Source: Pseudomonas sp. HS6 (lineage in GTDB: Bacteria > Pseudomonadota > Gammaproteobacteria > Pseudomonadales > Pseudomonadaceae). Taken from it: a DNA stretch of 64,000 nucleotides. Location: positions 6,138,001 through 6,202,000 of the forward strand of contig NZ_CP067412.1 of the NCBI RefSeq assembly GCF_023375815.1. Direction: 5' to 3'. The notes beneath the pieces were generated by a model, which saw nothing but the letters and a program-made list of their open reading frames with translations, did no database searches and was not told where the DNA came from. Positions 1 to 11,814 of the stretch are shown here, one piece after another. The position numbers and the translations under genes are program-made. The number at the start of each line of letters is the position of its first letter. Positions within the stretch are counted from its first letter, which is position 1.

Positions 1-134
1 CGGGCGTTCGGGTCGTCCATCAGTTGCGGATCGAGCCCGGCCTGCTGGCACAGCGCAGTGCTGTCCAGCCCCAGCGCGTCGAGTTGCTTGCGCAGGGCAC
101 GGGTCCAGCTGGCGAGAGAAGTCGGTTCCTTCAT
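1..134 (-). CDS. AraC-family regulator, N-terminal fragment
   Basis: The 5' end of a leftward gene that runs off the window edge; only about 44 codons are present, starting with ATG at 134. The translation begins MKEPTSLASWTRALRKQLDA and continues with a helix-rich stretch typical of the N-terminal effector-binding half of AraC regulators of the arabinose-binding-domain type. The DNA-binding HTH, which lies at the C-terminus in this family, is outside the window. It is divergent from the desaturase gene at 235 with a 100-bp gap, so it may regulate it. Family assignment rests on a short fragment and is tentative. Confidence 0.5.
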   Translation of the reverse strand, partial: MKEPTSLASWTRALRKQLDALGLDSTALCQQAGLDPQLMDDPNA

Positions 135-234
135 GCTGATTGGCGCTTCCGGTCAACAGGTTGGCGTTCTCGGCTACCGCGTCCGAACCCTGCGCGGGGC
201 AGGATACGAACATCAATAACCAGAGGATGGAAGC

Positions 235-1308
235 ATGGACCGTACTTCTGCAAGTCCCCAGCGACACAATGCTGCCCAGCGTTCAGCGCATATTCGCGAA
301 GTGGTGCTGGCCAAAGGCGTCGAGCTGCGCGAGCGCTACCCGATTCTCAACCATCAGGACGCCCTCGGCGCGGGGATTTTGGCGTTTGCTTTGGCCGGAA
401 TGATCGGCTCAGCGGCGCTCTACATCAGTGGGCACATGGCTTGGTGGGCGTGTCTCCTGCTCAACGCGTTTTTCGCCTCGCTGACCCATGAGCTTGAACA
501 CGACCTGATCCACAGCATGTATTTCCGCAAACAGCGCGTGCCGCACAACCTGATGATGGGCCTGGTGTGGCTGGCGCGGCCGAGCACGATCAACCCGTGG
601 ATCCGCCGGCATCTGCACCTCAATCACCACAAGGTGTCCGGCACCGAAACCGACATGGAAGAGCGGGCGATCACCAACGGCGAACCCTGGGGTTTTGCGC
701 GGTTGCTGATGGTCGGTGACAACGTGATGTCGGCGTTCATCCGCATGCTGCGAGCCAAGACCTGGACGCACAAGTTCAGCATCATCAAGCGTTCGCTGAA
801 GGTCTACGCGCCGCTGGCGCTGGTGCATTGGGGGGCGTGGTATGTGTTTCTCGGGTTCCACGCGGCCAATGGCATCGCATATTTGATGGGCTCACCGATT
901 GAATGGTCAGCGACCACGTTGTCGGTGATGCAAGTGATCGACATCGCCGCCGTAGTGATCATCGGGCCGAACGTGTTGCGCACCTTTTGCCTGCACTTCA
1001 TCAGTTCGAACATGCATTACTACGGCGACATCGAAGCGGGTAATGTGCTGCAGCAGTGCCAGGTATTGAATCCATGGTGGCTGTGGCCGTTGCAGGCGTT
1101 CTGCTTCAACTTCGGCAGCAGTCACGGGATTCATCATTTTGTGGTGAAGGAGCCGTTTTACATTCGCCAGTTGACCGTGCCGGTGGCGCACAAGGTGATG
1201 CGGGAGATGGGGGTTCGGTTCAATGATTTCGGGACGTTTGGGCGGGCGAATCGGTTTGTTCGCAGGGAGCATGAGGAGTTGGCGAGGAAGGCAATTGAGG
1301 TGAATTGA
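235..1308 (+). CDS. Fatty acid desaturase
   Basis: A 357-residue integral membrane di-iron enzyme expected to introduce a double bond into acyl chains in the inner membrane. All three histidine boxes of the family are visible: HELEH at residues 85-89, HLHLNHH around 126-132 and HGIHH around 297-301. Hydrophobic segments near residues 42-80 and 190-260 fit the usual membrane topology. The ATG at 235 is preceded by GAGGATGGA, a reasonable ribosome site. It stands alone, divergent from the AraC-type fragment and followed by a MITE-like repeat. Substrate and regiospecificity cannot be read from the sequence; phospholipid acyl chains or a small-molecule substrate are both possible. Confidence 0.85.
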   Translation: MDRTSASPQRHNAAQRSAHIREVVLAKGVELRERYPILNHQDALGAGILAFALAGMIGSAALYISGHMAWWACLLLNAFFASLTHELEHDLIHSMYFRKQRVPHNLMMGLVWLARPSTINPWIRRHLHLNHHKVSGTETDMEERAITNGEPWGFARLLMVGDNVMSAFIRMLRAKTWTHKFSIIKRSLKVYAPLALVHWGAWYVFLGFHAANGIAYLMGSPIEWSATTLSVMQVIDIAAVVIIGPNVLRTFCLHFISSNMHYYGDIEAGNVLQQCQVLNPWWLWPLQAFCFNFGSSHGIHHFVVKEPFYIRQLTVPVAHKVMREMGVRFNDFGTFGRANRFVRREHEELARKAIEVN

Positions 1309-1320
1309 CTTTGCATGTTC

Positions 1321-1524
1321 GGCTTGAGAGCCAGCCCTCACCCTAAACCTCTCCCGGGGGGAGAGGGGACTGATTGGGGGATATTGGAGAAGTACGCCGA
1401 CGTGAACGAACTGTTCTGAATCCATAGTCGACTGGTTTTTTCAGGTCGATGTATAGCGAAAGACACCTCGGTAGGCTCCCTCTCCCTCCGGGAGAGGGCT
1501 GGGGTGAGGGGCTCTTGATCTTGC
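1321..1524. repeat. MITE-like intergenic repeat, copy 1
   Basis: A roughly 200-bp non-coding element bounded by related inverted ends (CCCTCACCC...ACCTCTCCC on the left, GGGAGAGGGCTGGGGTGAGG on the right) with inner hairpins such as CCCTCCGGGAGAGGG. Its core holds CAGGTCGATGTAT at 1442-1454 and ACACCTCGGT. The same core and ends recur in inverted orientation at 8942-9147. It has no open frame of its own, so it would need a transposase in trans. It separates the desaturase gene from the end of atsA. Confidence 0.75.
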
Positions 1525-1531
1525 CCCCCCC

Positions 1532-3968
<2,437 letters not shown>

Positions 3969-3972
<4 letters not shown>

Positions 3973-5567
3973 GCGTGTCTCCAGCGGGTGGCGCGGATTT
4001 CCAGGCGTTGGCCAATGAGGTTGAGCAGGGCGCCGGTCAGGCCGACCAGCAGCATCCCGGACATGATCAGGTCCATGCGCAGCAGTTGTTGGGCGCCGAT
4101 CATCTGGCTGCCGATGCCGCCGTTGGACGGCATGAAATATTCGGCGCCGATGGTGCCGAGCCAGGCGTAGATCAGGCTCAGTCGAAGCCCGGCGAAAATC
4201 CCCGGCGCGGCGCCCGGCAATACCAGCCGGCGCAGGCGTTGAGCGAGGCTCAGACGCAGTACTTGCGCGGCTTCGTTGAGTTGTGGCGAAAGGTTGGCGA
4301 CGCTGCGCTGGGTAGCGATGAACAGCGGGAAAAACGCGGCGAGGGCGACGAATACCCACTTGGCCAGTTCGCCCAGACCGAACCACGCGGTAAGCAGCGG
4401 CACCCAGGCGAAAATCGCGATCTGCCTCAGGGCGGCGAGAGTCGGGCCGAGCACGCGTTCACTGGTGCGCGACAGCCCCAGCAACAGGCCTAGTGCGAAG
4501 CCGAGCCCGCCGCCGAGCAGCAAGCCGCCGAGGGTGCGGCCAAGGCTCAGGGCCATGCCGCTGATCAGCGTGCTGTCGAGCAGGCCGTTCTTCGTGGCCT
4601 CCAGCACCGTGACCGGGCTTACCAGAATGTTGGCATCGACCCATTGCTGATCGACCGCCAGTTGCCACAGCGCAAACAACCCCAGCGGCAACAGCCACGG
4701 CTGCGCGCGCTGCCAGCCTTCATAGCGTGGGCCTCGACGGATTTCAGCCGTAGCCGGATGCGGCCAGTGCACCAGTTTCCTGTCCAGCAGACCGATGCCG
4801 CGATCCATCGCCACGCCGATCAGGCCGATCACCACGATGCACACGAACACGATGTCGAGCATGAACAACTGACGCGCCCAGACCATCAGGTAACCGATGC
4901 CTTCGCTGGAGGCCAGCAATTCCACGGCGAGCAACGAAGTCCAGCCGGCGGCCAGTGCCAGGCGTACGCCGGCCATGAATGCGGGGAGGGCGGCGGGCAA
5001 CACCAGTCGGCGGATCAATAGGCGTGGCGGCAGGCGCAACACGGCGGCGGCTTCACGCAATTTCGGTTGTGCGTCACGCACACCGACCAGGGTGTGCAGG
5101 GTCACCGGCACCACAATGGCTTTGACCAGCACCACCAGTTTCAGCGTCTCGCCGATGCCGAAAAACACCATGAACAGCGGGACCCATGCCAGCGTCGGCA
5201 CTTGGGCCAAACCGGCGAAGGTCGGGAAGATGAGGCGTTCGAGGCGACGGCTGAACCCCAGCGCTGCACCGAGCACGGCACCGGCCGAGATCCCGGCGAG
5301 CAGGCCCCAGAACAGCCGTTGCAGGCTGATCCACAAGTGACTCCACAACTCGCCCTGTGACAGTTCGACGGCGCTGCTCCACACCAGCGACGGCGCCGGC
5401 AGGATCTGTTCGCTCATCCATTGATTGCGTGCAGCCAGCCACCACAGGGCGAACAGTCCGAGCGGCAATATCCAGGGTAAAACGCGGTGGCTCAGGCTTG
5501 GCCAGGTGCGCCGGTTTTTCAACGGCGGCGCGGCCAGTGGCAGGCTGAGCAAGGATTCACGGGCCAT
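3969..5567 (-). CDS. atsB: Sulfate-ester ABC transporter permease AtsB, fused double domain
   Basis: A 532-residue inner-membrane permease made of two tandem BPD_transp_1 domains (about residues 70-260 and 335-520). Each is preceded by an N-terminal helix with a similar LPLGLFALW motif, so the gene looks like an internal duplication and fusion of a SsuC/TauC-type permease, normally about 260 residues and used as a dimer. It forms the channel that receives substrate from AtsR and is energised by AtsC. It is first in the atsBCA operon and divergent from atsR across a 304-bp AT-rich control region. Fused AtsB permeases are the known form in Pseudomonas. Confidence 0.9.
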
Positions 5568-5871
5568 GGATGACCTCCGTTGTCGGGTTGGATCGAATCA
5601 GCGGAATTAGCTAAAAACCAATTGTCATAAGTGAATTAAAAAATAACCATTTTGGAGATAAGCAGCGCCATTTAAGGCCTCCAGCCCTGCACGCATCCAA
5701 TGCATTCGAAGAATATTTTTGATGCTCTCCATGCATACCGCTCTGCATGTCCCGACTTTGCTGGCTTAGCTTGAAAAGCTATAAAAATGTGCTTTTTAAG
5801 TATTTAAGTGCTGATGCGGATTACGCCTACTTTCGGCTCCTCAATGCCCGCCGTGATCAGGAGCCGCACCC
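5568..5871. promoter_or_regulatory. Divergent atsB / atsR control region
   Basis: A 304-bp gene-free region between the start codons of atsB (left) and atsR (right), clearly more AT-rich than its surroundings, especially 5605-5660 and 5770-5815. It must contain promoters for both transcripts. The atsR ribosome site is CAGGAG at 5858-5863. In P. aeruginosa these genes need CysB and are repressed by sulfate; I see AT-rich stretches that could be LysR-type sites but no clear match to the CTTATTCC motif of the neighbouring promoters. Confidence 0.6.
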
Positions 5872-6885
5872 ATGAACCTTCCCTTCAAACGTGTCATCAG
5901 TCTGTTTGCCGTGCCGGCGCTGGCGGGTCTGCTGGCGTTCACCGCCCACGCCGATGAACTCAAGGAAATCAGGATCGCCGTTCCCGACCTGAGCGCTGGC
6001 ACCCAGCACAGTGGCGGTGGCGTGGTGGACGTTTTGCGTGATCAACAGATCTTCGAAAAGGCTTTCGCCGATCAGGGCATCAAGGTTCAGTGGAGCTTCT
6101 TCAAGGGCGCCGGGCCGGTGATCAACGAGGCATTCGCCAACGGCCAGGTGGATCTCGCCTACCTCGGAGACCTGGCGGCGATCATCGGCAAGTCCAACGG
6201 ACTGGACACGCGTCTGCTGAGTGCCAGTGCTCGCGGGGTCAAACACTATCTGGGTGTCCTGCCGGGGTCGGGGATCAAGACCCTGCAGGATCTGAAGGGC
6301 AAACGCGTGGCGGTGTTCAAGGGCACCGCGACCCAGTTGTCGTTTGATGCCGCTTTGGCCAGTCAGGGCTTGAGTGAAAAGGACCTGAAAGTCATCAACC
6401 TCGACTTCAATGCCGCCGTCGCAGCACTGGCGGCCAAACAGATCGATGCTTCCTGGGGGAGCGCTGGGCTAAGCGCGCTGCAAGCCAAAGGGCTGGCCGA
6501 ATTGCCGTTGAGCACCAAGGATCTGGGCGGTGCGGGTAGCGTGCAGTCGGTGCTGGTCGGCACCGGCAAGTTTGTCGATGAACATCCGGACGTGGTGGCG
6601 AAACTGCTCAAGGCTCAGCAACAGGCCGTGGACTGGCTGACCCAGGACAGCAACAAGGACGCTTACGTGCAACTGGTGTCGGGACTGGCGAGTTATCCAC
6701 CGGTGATTCTCACCAAGGATTTGGCGGATCAGAAACTCAGTGAAGTATTCCCGTCGACACTGGATCCGGTGTTCCTCGGCAAATTGCAGGATTCGGTGGA
6801 CCTGGCGGCGAAGGAGAGGCTGATCAGAAAGCCGTTCAAGGTCACCGATTGGGTGGCGCCTGAGTTGGCTGCCGCGAAGCTCTGA
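5872..6885 (+). CDS. atsR: Sulfate-ester ABC transporter substrate-binding protein AtsR
   Basis: A 337-residue periplasmic binding protein. The N-terminus is a classical signal peptide (KR followed by a hydrophobic stretch and the AHADE cleavage region near residue 27). The mature part is a SsuA/TauA/NMT1-like fold with the LKGKRVAVFKGTATQ segment typical of the family. It captures sulfate esters and hands them to AtsB. It is transcribed away from atsBCA as a single gene, as in P. aeruginosa. The name AtsR denotes a binding protein, not a regulator. Confidence 0.9.
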   Translation: MNLPFKRVISLFAVPALAGLLAFTAHADELKEIRIAVPDLSAGTQHSGGGVVDVLRDQQIFEKAFADQGIKVQWSFFKGAGPVINEAFANGQVDLAYLGDLAAIIGKSNGLDTRLLSASARGVKHYLGVLPGSGIKTLQDLKGKRVAVFKGTATQLSFDAALASQGLSEKDLKVINLDFNAAVAALAAKQIDASWGSAGLSALQAKGLAELPLSTKDLGGAGSVQSVLVGTGKFVDEHPDVVAKLLKAQQQAVDWLTQDSNKDAYVQLVSGLASYPPVILTKDLADQKLSEVFPSTLDPVFLGKLQDSVDLAAKERLIRKPFKVTDWVAPELAAAKL

Positions 6886-6924
6886 GTGATGTGTTCATTC
6901 CCACGCAAAGCGTGGGAATGATCC

Positions 6925-7845
6925 TTAAACCGCGACGCTTACTTCCTGTTTATCCACCGCCACCAACGTCTCGATCATCGCCCGCGCCGCCGGTGAAAGC
7001 CGGAATCCAGTGCGGCTCACAATCCCGCACCGCGCATTCATGCTCTCCAGATTCTGCGGCAGGTTGCGCCAGTGCAGCAGCGCCAGCGAGCCCTGGGCAA
7101 CGTCCTCGACAAACGCCTCTTCAGTGCCGACGCCGATCGCGTTGGACTGCAGCACCACTTTCACCAGCGCCGGAAAATGCTCGGTTTCGATGGTCGGGGA
7201 AAAATCGATCCGGCCGCTGAGATTCGCCAGCAGTTTGCGAATGCCTGGCGGGATCAACGTGGTCGCCAGCGGATAGTCGAACATGTCGTTGGTCGACAGG
7301 CTTTCCTTGGCCAGCAGCGGATGCCCCGGCCGACAGAAAAACACCCCGCGCTTGGGCGTCAGCGGCTGGGTCTGGAAGTTTGGGTCGGATTCGAAATGAC
7401 GGATGTCGGCGATGAAGAATTCGATCTCTTCGCGGCTAAGGGCGCGGCTGAGTTTTTCCCAGTTATCCACCTGAAAACAGGTGCGCACTTTCGGGTGCGC
7501 ATTGATGAATTGCGCCACCGCGTCCGGCACCAGTTTCACCGCCGGCGCCGGGCCGCAACCGAAGTGCAGTTCGCCGGCGTCGAGTTTGGTCATCTGCGTC
7601 ACTTCGGCGCTGAGCAATGCTGCGCCCTGCACCAGCGTCAGGGCGTGTTGCAGCACCACCTGGCCTTCGGGCGTCGGGCGCAGATCCTTGTTGCCGCGAT
7701 CCACCAGCACGCAGCCGAACTCCTGCTCCAGCCCTTGAATGCTGCGGCTGAACGCCGGTTGAGTGATGCCCATGGCGTCGGCCGCGCGGACAAAACTGCG
7801 GTGTTCGTTGAGGGCGATGAAGTAGCGCAACTGGCGAAGATCCAT
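6925..7845 (-). CDS. LysR-family transcriptional regulator
   Basis: A LysR regulator of 306 residues from the preferred start. The N-terminal winged HTH (DLRQLRYFIALNEH, then AADAMGITQPAFSRSIQGLE) is followed by an effector domain containing the GCGPAP motif. An upstream ATG at 7860 is in frame, but ATG 7845 has GGAAA at good spacing and begins exactly at the conserved MDLRQLRYF. It lies between atsR and atsK, convergent with atsR and divergent from atsK, so sulfate-ester genes are its likely targets. It is clearly paralogous to the regulator at 10870, sharing the HTH pattern and GCGPAP. The ligand is unknown. Confidence 0.85.
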   Translation of the reverse strand: MDLRQLRYFIALNEHRSFVRAADAMGITQPAFSRSIQGLEQEFGCVLVDRGNKDLRPTPEGQVVLQHALTLVQGAALLSAEVTQMTKLDAGELHFGCGPAPAVKLVPDAVAQFINAHPKVRTCFQVDNWEKLSRALSREEIEFFIADIRHFESDPNFQTQPLTPKRGVFFCRPGHPLLAKESLSTNDMFDYPLATTLIPPGIRKLLANLSGRIDFSPTIETEHFPALVKVVLQSNAIGVGTEEAFVEDVAQGSLALLHWRNLPQNLESMNARCGIVSRTGFRLSPAARAMIETLVAVDKQEVSVAV

Positions 7846-7919
7846 ATGCTTTTCCGGCATCCTAAAAATAGCTCGAAGGCATTTGCGACGAGGGCTGCTT
7901 GAGGTTTTAAATGCAAGCT

Positions 7920-7936
7920 CTTATTCCGTCAACGAA
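7920..7936 (+). promoter_or_regulatory. Candidate sulfur-island operator, site A
   Basis: The sequence CTTATTCCGTCAACGAA in the divergent LysR/atsK promoter, about 90 bp before atsK. It matches 18695-18710 (CTTATTCCTTAACGAA) with one gap, and 16448-16464 more loosely. The dyad-like, AT-rich form suits a LysR-type regulator such as CysB. The function is inferred from recurrence only. Confidence 0.4.
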
Positions 7937-8026
7937 GCATGTGAATATCTATTAGATGTAAATGGAATATAGATAGAGCATTGTTTCGCTGCCGTCCAAC
8001 CGCAAGCAGTCGATGAGGGTCTACCC

Positions 8027-8935
8027 ATGAGCAATGCCGCACTCGCTGTAAAACCCGCTGTCCACGCGCTGGAGATTCATCCGGTGGCCGGCCGTATCGG
8101 CGCCGAAATCCGTGGCGTGCACCTGTCCGGTGAGCTGGATGCCGCGACGGTTGAAGCCATTCAACAGGCGCTGGTCCAGTACAAGGTCGTGTTCTTCCGC
8201 GAGCAGACCCAGCTCGACGATCAGCGCCAGGAAGCCTTCGCCCATCTGCTCGGCGAGCCGGTGGCGCATCCGACCGTGCCATCGCGCGAGGGCACCCGTT
8301 ACCTGCTGGAACTGGACGGCGCCGAAGGGCAGCGCGCCAACTCTTGGCACACCGATGTGACCTTCGTCGATGCCTACCCGAAAGCCTCGATCCTGCGCTC
8401 GGTGGTGGCCCCGGCATTCGGTGGCGACACCCTGTGGGCCAACACTGCGACGGCGTACAACGAACTGCCGACCGAGCTGCGTGAGCTGGCGGACAAGCTG
8501 GTGGCCGTGCACAGCAACGAATACGACTACGCCGGGGCGAAGCCGGACGTGTCGGCGGAGAAGCTTGAGCGCTATCGCAAGATCTTCACCTCGACCGTCT
8601 ACGAAACCGAACATCCGGTAGTGCGCGTGCACCCGATCAGTGGTGAAAAGAGCTTGCTGCTGGGGCATTTCGTCAAGCGCATCAAGGGTTACTCCCAGGC
8701 TGATTCGGCGCACCTGTTCGGCTTGTTGCAGAGCCATGTGATTCGTCAGGAAAACACCGTGCGCTGGCGTTGGAAGGCCGGTGATGTGGCGATCTGGGAT
8801 AACCGTTCGACTCAACATTACGCGATTGATGATTACGGCACTCAGGACCGGGTGGTGCGTCGGGTGACGCTCAAGGGGGAAGTGCCGGTTGGGGCTTCGG
8901 GGCAGCGTAGTCAGACCATCAAAGGGCGCGATTAA
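8027..8935 (+). CDS. atsK: Alpha-ketoglutarate-dependent alkylsulfatase AtsK
   Basis: A 302-residue Fe(II)/2-oxoglutarate dioxygenase of the TauD family that oxidises alkyl sulfate esters to an aldehyde plus sulfate or sulfite. The metal triad is H108 and D110 in SWHTDVTF and H264 in STQHYAIDDYG; the arginines of RVVRRVTL bind 2-oxoglutarate. The whole length, start and VHSNEYDYAG region follow P. putida AtsK. It is cytoplasmic and monocistronic, divergent from a LysR gene, with the candidate operator at 7920. AtsK handles medium-chain alkyl sulfates, complementing the aryl specificity of AtsA. Confidence 0.93.
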   Translation: MSNAALAVKPAVHALEIHPVAGRIGAEIRGVHLSGELDAATVEAIQQALVQYKVVFFREQTQLDDQRQEAFAHLLGEPVAHPTVPSREGTRYLLELDGAEGQRANSWHTDVTFVDAYPKASILRSVVAPAFGGDTLWANTATAYNELPTELRELADKLVAVHSNEYDYAGAKPDVSAEKLERYRKIFTSTVYETEHPVVRVHPISGEKSLLLGHFVKRIKGYSQADSAHLFGLLQSHVIRQENTVRWRWKAGDVAIWDNRSTQHYAIDDYGTQDRVVRRVTLKGEVPVGASGQRSQTIKGRD

Positions 8936-8941
8936 GATCAG

Positions 8942-9147
8942 AAGATCAAAAGCCCCTCACCCCAGCCCTCTCCCAAGGGGAGAGGGAGCTGACCGAGGTG
9001 TGTTACGTCATACATCGACCTGTAAAAGCTGTGTCGATTGTGGATTCGGTAAAGCGAGATCAGGTGATGTAGCCCTCAAGCATCCCGTGCTCAGTTCCCT
9101 CTCCCTCCGGGAGAGGGCTAGGGAGAGGGCGCTCTTGCTCTTGCCTC
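8942..9147. repeat. MITE-like intergenic repeat, copy 2 (inverted)
   Basis: An inverted copy of the repeat at 1321-1524. Its left part (CCCCTCACCCCAGCCCTCTC, ACCGAGGTGT, then ATACATCGACCTG at 9010-9022) is the reverse complement of the right part of copy 1. The right end carries CCCTCTCCCTCCGGGAGAGG and GCTCTTGCTCTTGCC. The core differs by scattered substitutions, so the copies are related but not recent duplicates. It fills the gap between atsK and the end of the second sulfatase gene. Confidence 0.75.
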
Positions 9148-9157
9148 CGCTTGATCT

Positions 9158-10768
9158 CTACCAAACCCCAATCTGAACCATCTTCTCGGTCTCCGGCTCC
9201 CCATAACGAAACCGTTGCCCCCGCAAATCAATCTCCTGATGACTGATGGTCGTGCGCCGCTTCAACCCGCGTACCCACTCGAACAAATACCCCGCATGCT
9301 CCTCGCGCACCGCCGCATACGCCGGGTCCGCGCCCAGATCCTGCAGCTCATGCGGATCATTCAAAAGATCGAAAAGCTGCGGACGGAAGCCGTCGTACGC
9401 CAGGTATTTCCAGCGTTCGCTTCGCACCATGGTCATGCGGCAACGGTCGATCGGCTGGCCCAGTCGCTCCCGTGCCGGGGCCTGGAAGGCGTAGTCGTAT
9501 TCGCTGATCGCATAGCGGCGCCATTCGGGATTGTCGCCATGCAGCAGAGGAATCAGCGAGCGACCTTCCAGTCGATGCTCGGCACCTGTCACGCCCAGCG
9601 CTTCGAGAAATGTAGGCACGCCGTCGATGGTTTCCGCCAGGCGTTCGTCCACCGTGCCCCGTGTGACATCCGCCGCTGCGCGCGGGTCGCGCACGATCAA
9701 TGGAACGCCCACCGCTTGCTCCAGCAGAAACTCTTTCTCGCCCAGCCAATGATCACCCAGGAAGTCGCCGTGATCGCTGGTGAATACGATCAGCGTGTCC
9801 TCCCAACGTCCGTTGCTTTGCAGGAAATCGAACAGCCGCCCCAACTGATCATCAACCTGTTTGACCAGGCCCATGTACGTCGGGATCACGTTCTGTCGTA
9901 CCGGATCTTTGGAGAAACTCAGGCTTTCCTCATGCTGGCGAAAGGCCTGATAGACGGGGTGGTCGCTTGGAGAGGCATTACGTACCGGTTCGAGAATCGA
10001 TTTCGTACTGTACAAAGTGTGGTACGGCGACGGTACGATGTAGGGCCAGTGGGGTTTGATATAGGACAGGTGTAAAAACCATGGTTTTTCACCTTGCTCA
10101 CCGATGAAGTCGATGGCTCGATTTGTAGTGTAGACAGTCTCTGAATGTTGCTCGGGAATTCGCGCCGGCAGATGGGCGTTGCGCATTTTCCAGCCGCTGA
10201 GGATTTCTCCGTTGTCGCCTTCGGCCGCATTGGCCCAGTCGTGCCAGGGGTTACGGCCTTCGAAACCCTGTTCGCGCAGGTAATGGGTGTACGGCGCGGA
10301 TTCGCGTTTGTCGTCGAACAGCGGGTCGTCGGGGAAGATGCCGTCGTGGCGAAAGTACGGCTCAAAACCGACTTCGTTGAGTACTTCGGCCTGGGCGCTG
10401 TCAGGGTTGATCGACAACCGCTGCAAGGCATCCACGTTGGCCGTGGCGTGGGTCTTGCCGACCAGCGCAGTACGAATGCCGTGGGGCCGCAGGTAATCGC
10501 CGATGGTCAGTTCTTCCAGCGGCAGCGGCACAGCGTTCCACGCCACTTGATGGCTGCTGACGTAACGCCCGGTGTAGGCCGACATCCGTGACGGCCCGCA
10601 GATCGTGCCTTGGGTGTAGGCGCGGCTGAAGCGCACGCCGGCAGCGGCCAGGCGATCGATGTTCGGAGTGTGCAAGTGCGGGTGTCCGTAGCAGGACAGG
10701 TAATCGCGGCGCAGCTGATCGCACATGATGTACAGCACGTTGCGCACAGGGTTTTGCGGGTTGGACAT
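9158..10768 (-). CDS. Sulfatase / alkaline phosphatase superfamily hydrolase
   Basis: A 536-residue formylglycine-type hydrolase without a signal peptide. The catalytic cysteine is in CGPSRMSAYTGR (C57), preceded by the metal aspartate in MCDQLRRDY; GKTHA, SYIKPHWP and TSDHGDFLGDH complete the usual metal and substrate positions. CGPSR rather than CSPTR, plus the shared NAVPL context after the motif, resembles phosphonate monoester hydrolases as well as sulfatases, so a sulfate-ester or phosphonate/phosphate diester substrate is possible. Context favours sulfate esters: it is flanked by atsK and the sftR-like regulator. ATG 10768 is preferred to an in-frame GTG three codons earlier because GGTGA lies at better spacing. 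Confidence 0.8.
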   Translation of the reverse strand: MSNPQNPVRNVLYIMCDQLRRDYLSCYGHPHLHTPNIDRLAAAGVRFSRAYTQGTICGPSRMSAYTGRYVSSHQVAWNAVPLPLEELTIGDYLRPHGIRTALVGKTHATANVDALQRLSINPDSAQAEVLNEVGFEPYFRHDGIFPDDPLFDDKRESAPYTHYLREQGFEGRNPWHDWANAAEGDNGEILSGWKMRNAHLPARIPEQHSETVYTTNRAIDFIGEQGEKPWFLHLSYIKPHWPYIVPSPYHTLYSTKSILEPVRNASPSDHPVYQAFRQHEESLSFSKDPVRQNVIPTYMGLVKQVDDQLGRLFDFLQSNGRWEDTLIVFTSDHGDFLGDHWLGEKEFLLEQAVGVPLIVRDPRAAADVTRGTVDERLAETIDGVPTFLEALGVTGAEHRLEGRSLIPLLHGDNPEWRRYAISEYDYAFQAPARERLGQPIDRCRMTMVRSERWKYLAYDGFRPQLFDLLNDPHELQDLGADPAYAAVREEHAGYLFEWVRGLKRRTTISHQEIDLRGQRFRYGEPETEKMVQIGVW

Positions 10769-10869
10769 GGGGTTCACCAGTCAGAAAGACAGGCGAGGTT
10801 TTTCGCTTTCGGCGAGGGTGTTCGGCAAGTGCATTCGGGGAATGCTTGCCATGCATGAAACGCATGGGC

Positions 10870-11814
10870 TCAGACGGCGAGGTTCGCCAGTGAACACACC
10901 TCTTCTTCCACCGCATCGATCGCCTTGATCTGCTCGATCATTGCCTCGGCCAACGGCGACAGCCGATACCCGGCGCGGCTGACAATTCCGTAACGGGTGT
11001 AGAGCTCCTCGAGATCATCCGCCAACCCTTCGATCTTCAAACACACCAGTTCACCCCGGGCCTGGTGCAGCGCATCCGAATAGGCGCCGACGATGCCGAT
11101 CGCATCAGAGCGCAACACCACGCCCAGCAGGCTGGCGCTGTTCTCACACTCGACATTGGGTATGAAATCCGGGCGGCCACTGAGGTCGACGATGACTTTG
11201 CGCAGGTTCGGCGGGCGAATGCTGACGGCCATCGGATAGCTCATCAATTGCTCGGCGGTGACCCGATCAACAGCGGCCAGCGGATGCCCGGCACGGCAGC
11301 AGAAATGCCATTTGCGCGGCCGCAATCGGTGGGTCAAGTAATCCGGATCCGCTTCGAAATGTCGGGTGTCGGCGACGAAGAATTCGAACTCTTCACTCAG
11401 CAGCCGTTTGCTCAGGCTCTGCCAGTCATCGACCTGGTAATGCACCCGCGCTTTCGGGTATCGGCCGATGAAGCTGCCGATCGCTCGCGGTATCAACCCT
11501 GCCGCCGGTGCCGGGCCGCAACCGAAGCGTAATTCCCCTGCCTCAAGCCCGTTGAACTGGCTGATCTCGTTGGCCATTTGCTGCGCACCGCTGACCAGCC
11601 GACGCGCGTGTTCAAGCAGCACCTGGCCCTGTTTGGTCGGCGGCAATTCCTTGCGCCCGCGATCCACCAATTGGCAACCGACGCTGTGCTCCAGCGCCTG
11701 AATGCTGCGGCTGAATGCCGACTGCGACAGGTTCACCGCCTGCGCGCCCGCGACAAAGCTGCGTTGTTCGGCGAGGGCGATGAAGTGGCGGAGCTGGCGC
11801 AAGTCGATATGCAT
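10870..11814 (-). CDS. sftR: LysR-family regulator, SftR-like
   Basis: A 314-residue LysR regulator with N-terminal HTH (DLRQLRHFIALAEQ, NLSQSAFSRSIQALE) and a GCGPAP-containing effector domain. It is divergent from a TonB receptor and an arylsulfotransferase gene. That arrangement matches the sftR-sftP-astA locus I recall from P. putida S-313, where SftR is required for sulfate-ester metabolism; the name is assigned on context and family, not on a sequence comparison. The sulfatase at 9158 is downstream on the same strand after 101 bp and could share its transcript. Confidence 0.75.
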   Translation of the reverse strand: MHIDLRQLRHFIALAEQRSFVAGAQAVNLSQSAFSRSIQALEHSVGCQLVDRGRKELPPTKQGQVLLEHARRLVSGAQQMANEISQFNGLEAGELRFGCGPAPAAGLIPRAIGSFIGRYPKARVHYQVDDWQSLSKRLLSEEFEFFVADTRHFEADPDYLTHRLRPRKWHFCCRAGHPLAAVDRVTAEQLMSYPMAVSIRPPNLRKVIVDLSGRPDFIPNVECENSASLLGVVLRSDAIGIVGAYSDALHQARGELVCLKIEGLADDLEELYTRYGIVSRAGYRLSPLAEAMIEQIKAIDAVEEEVCSLANLAV

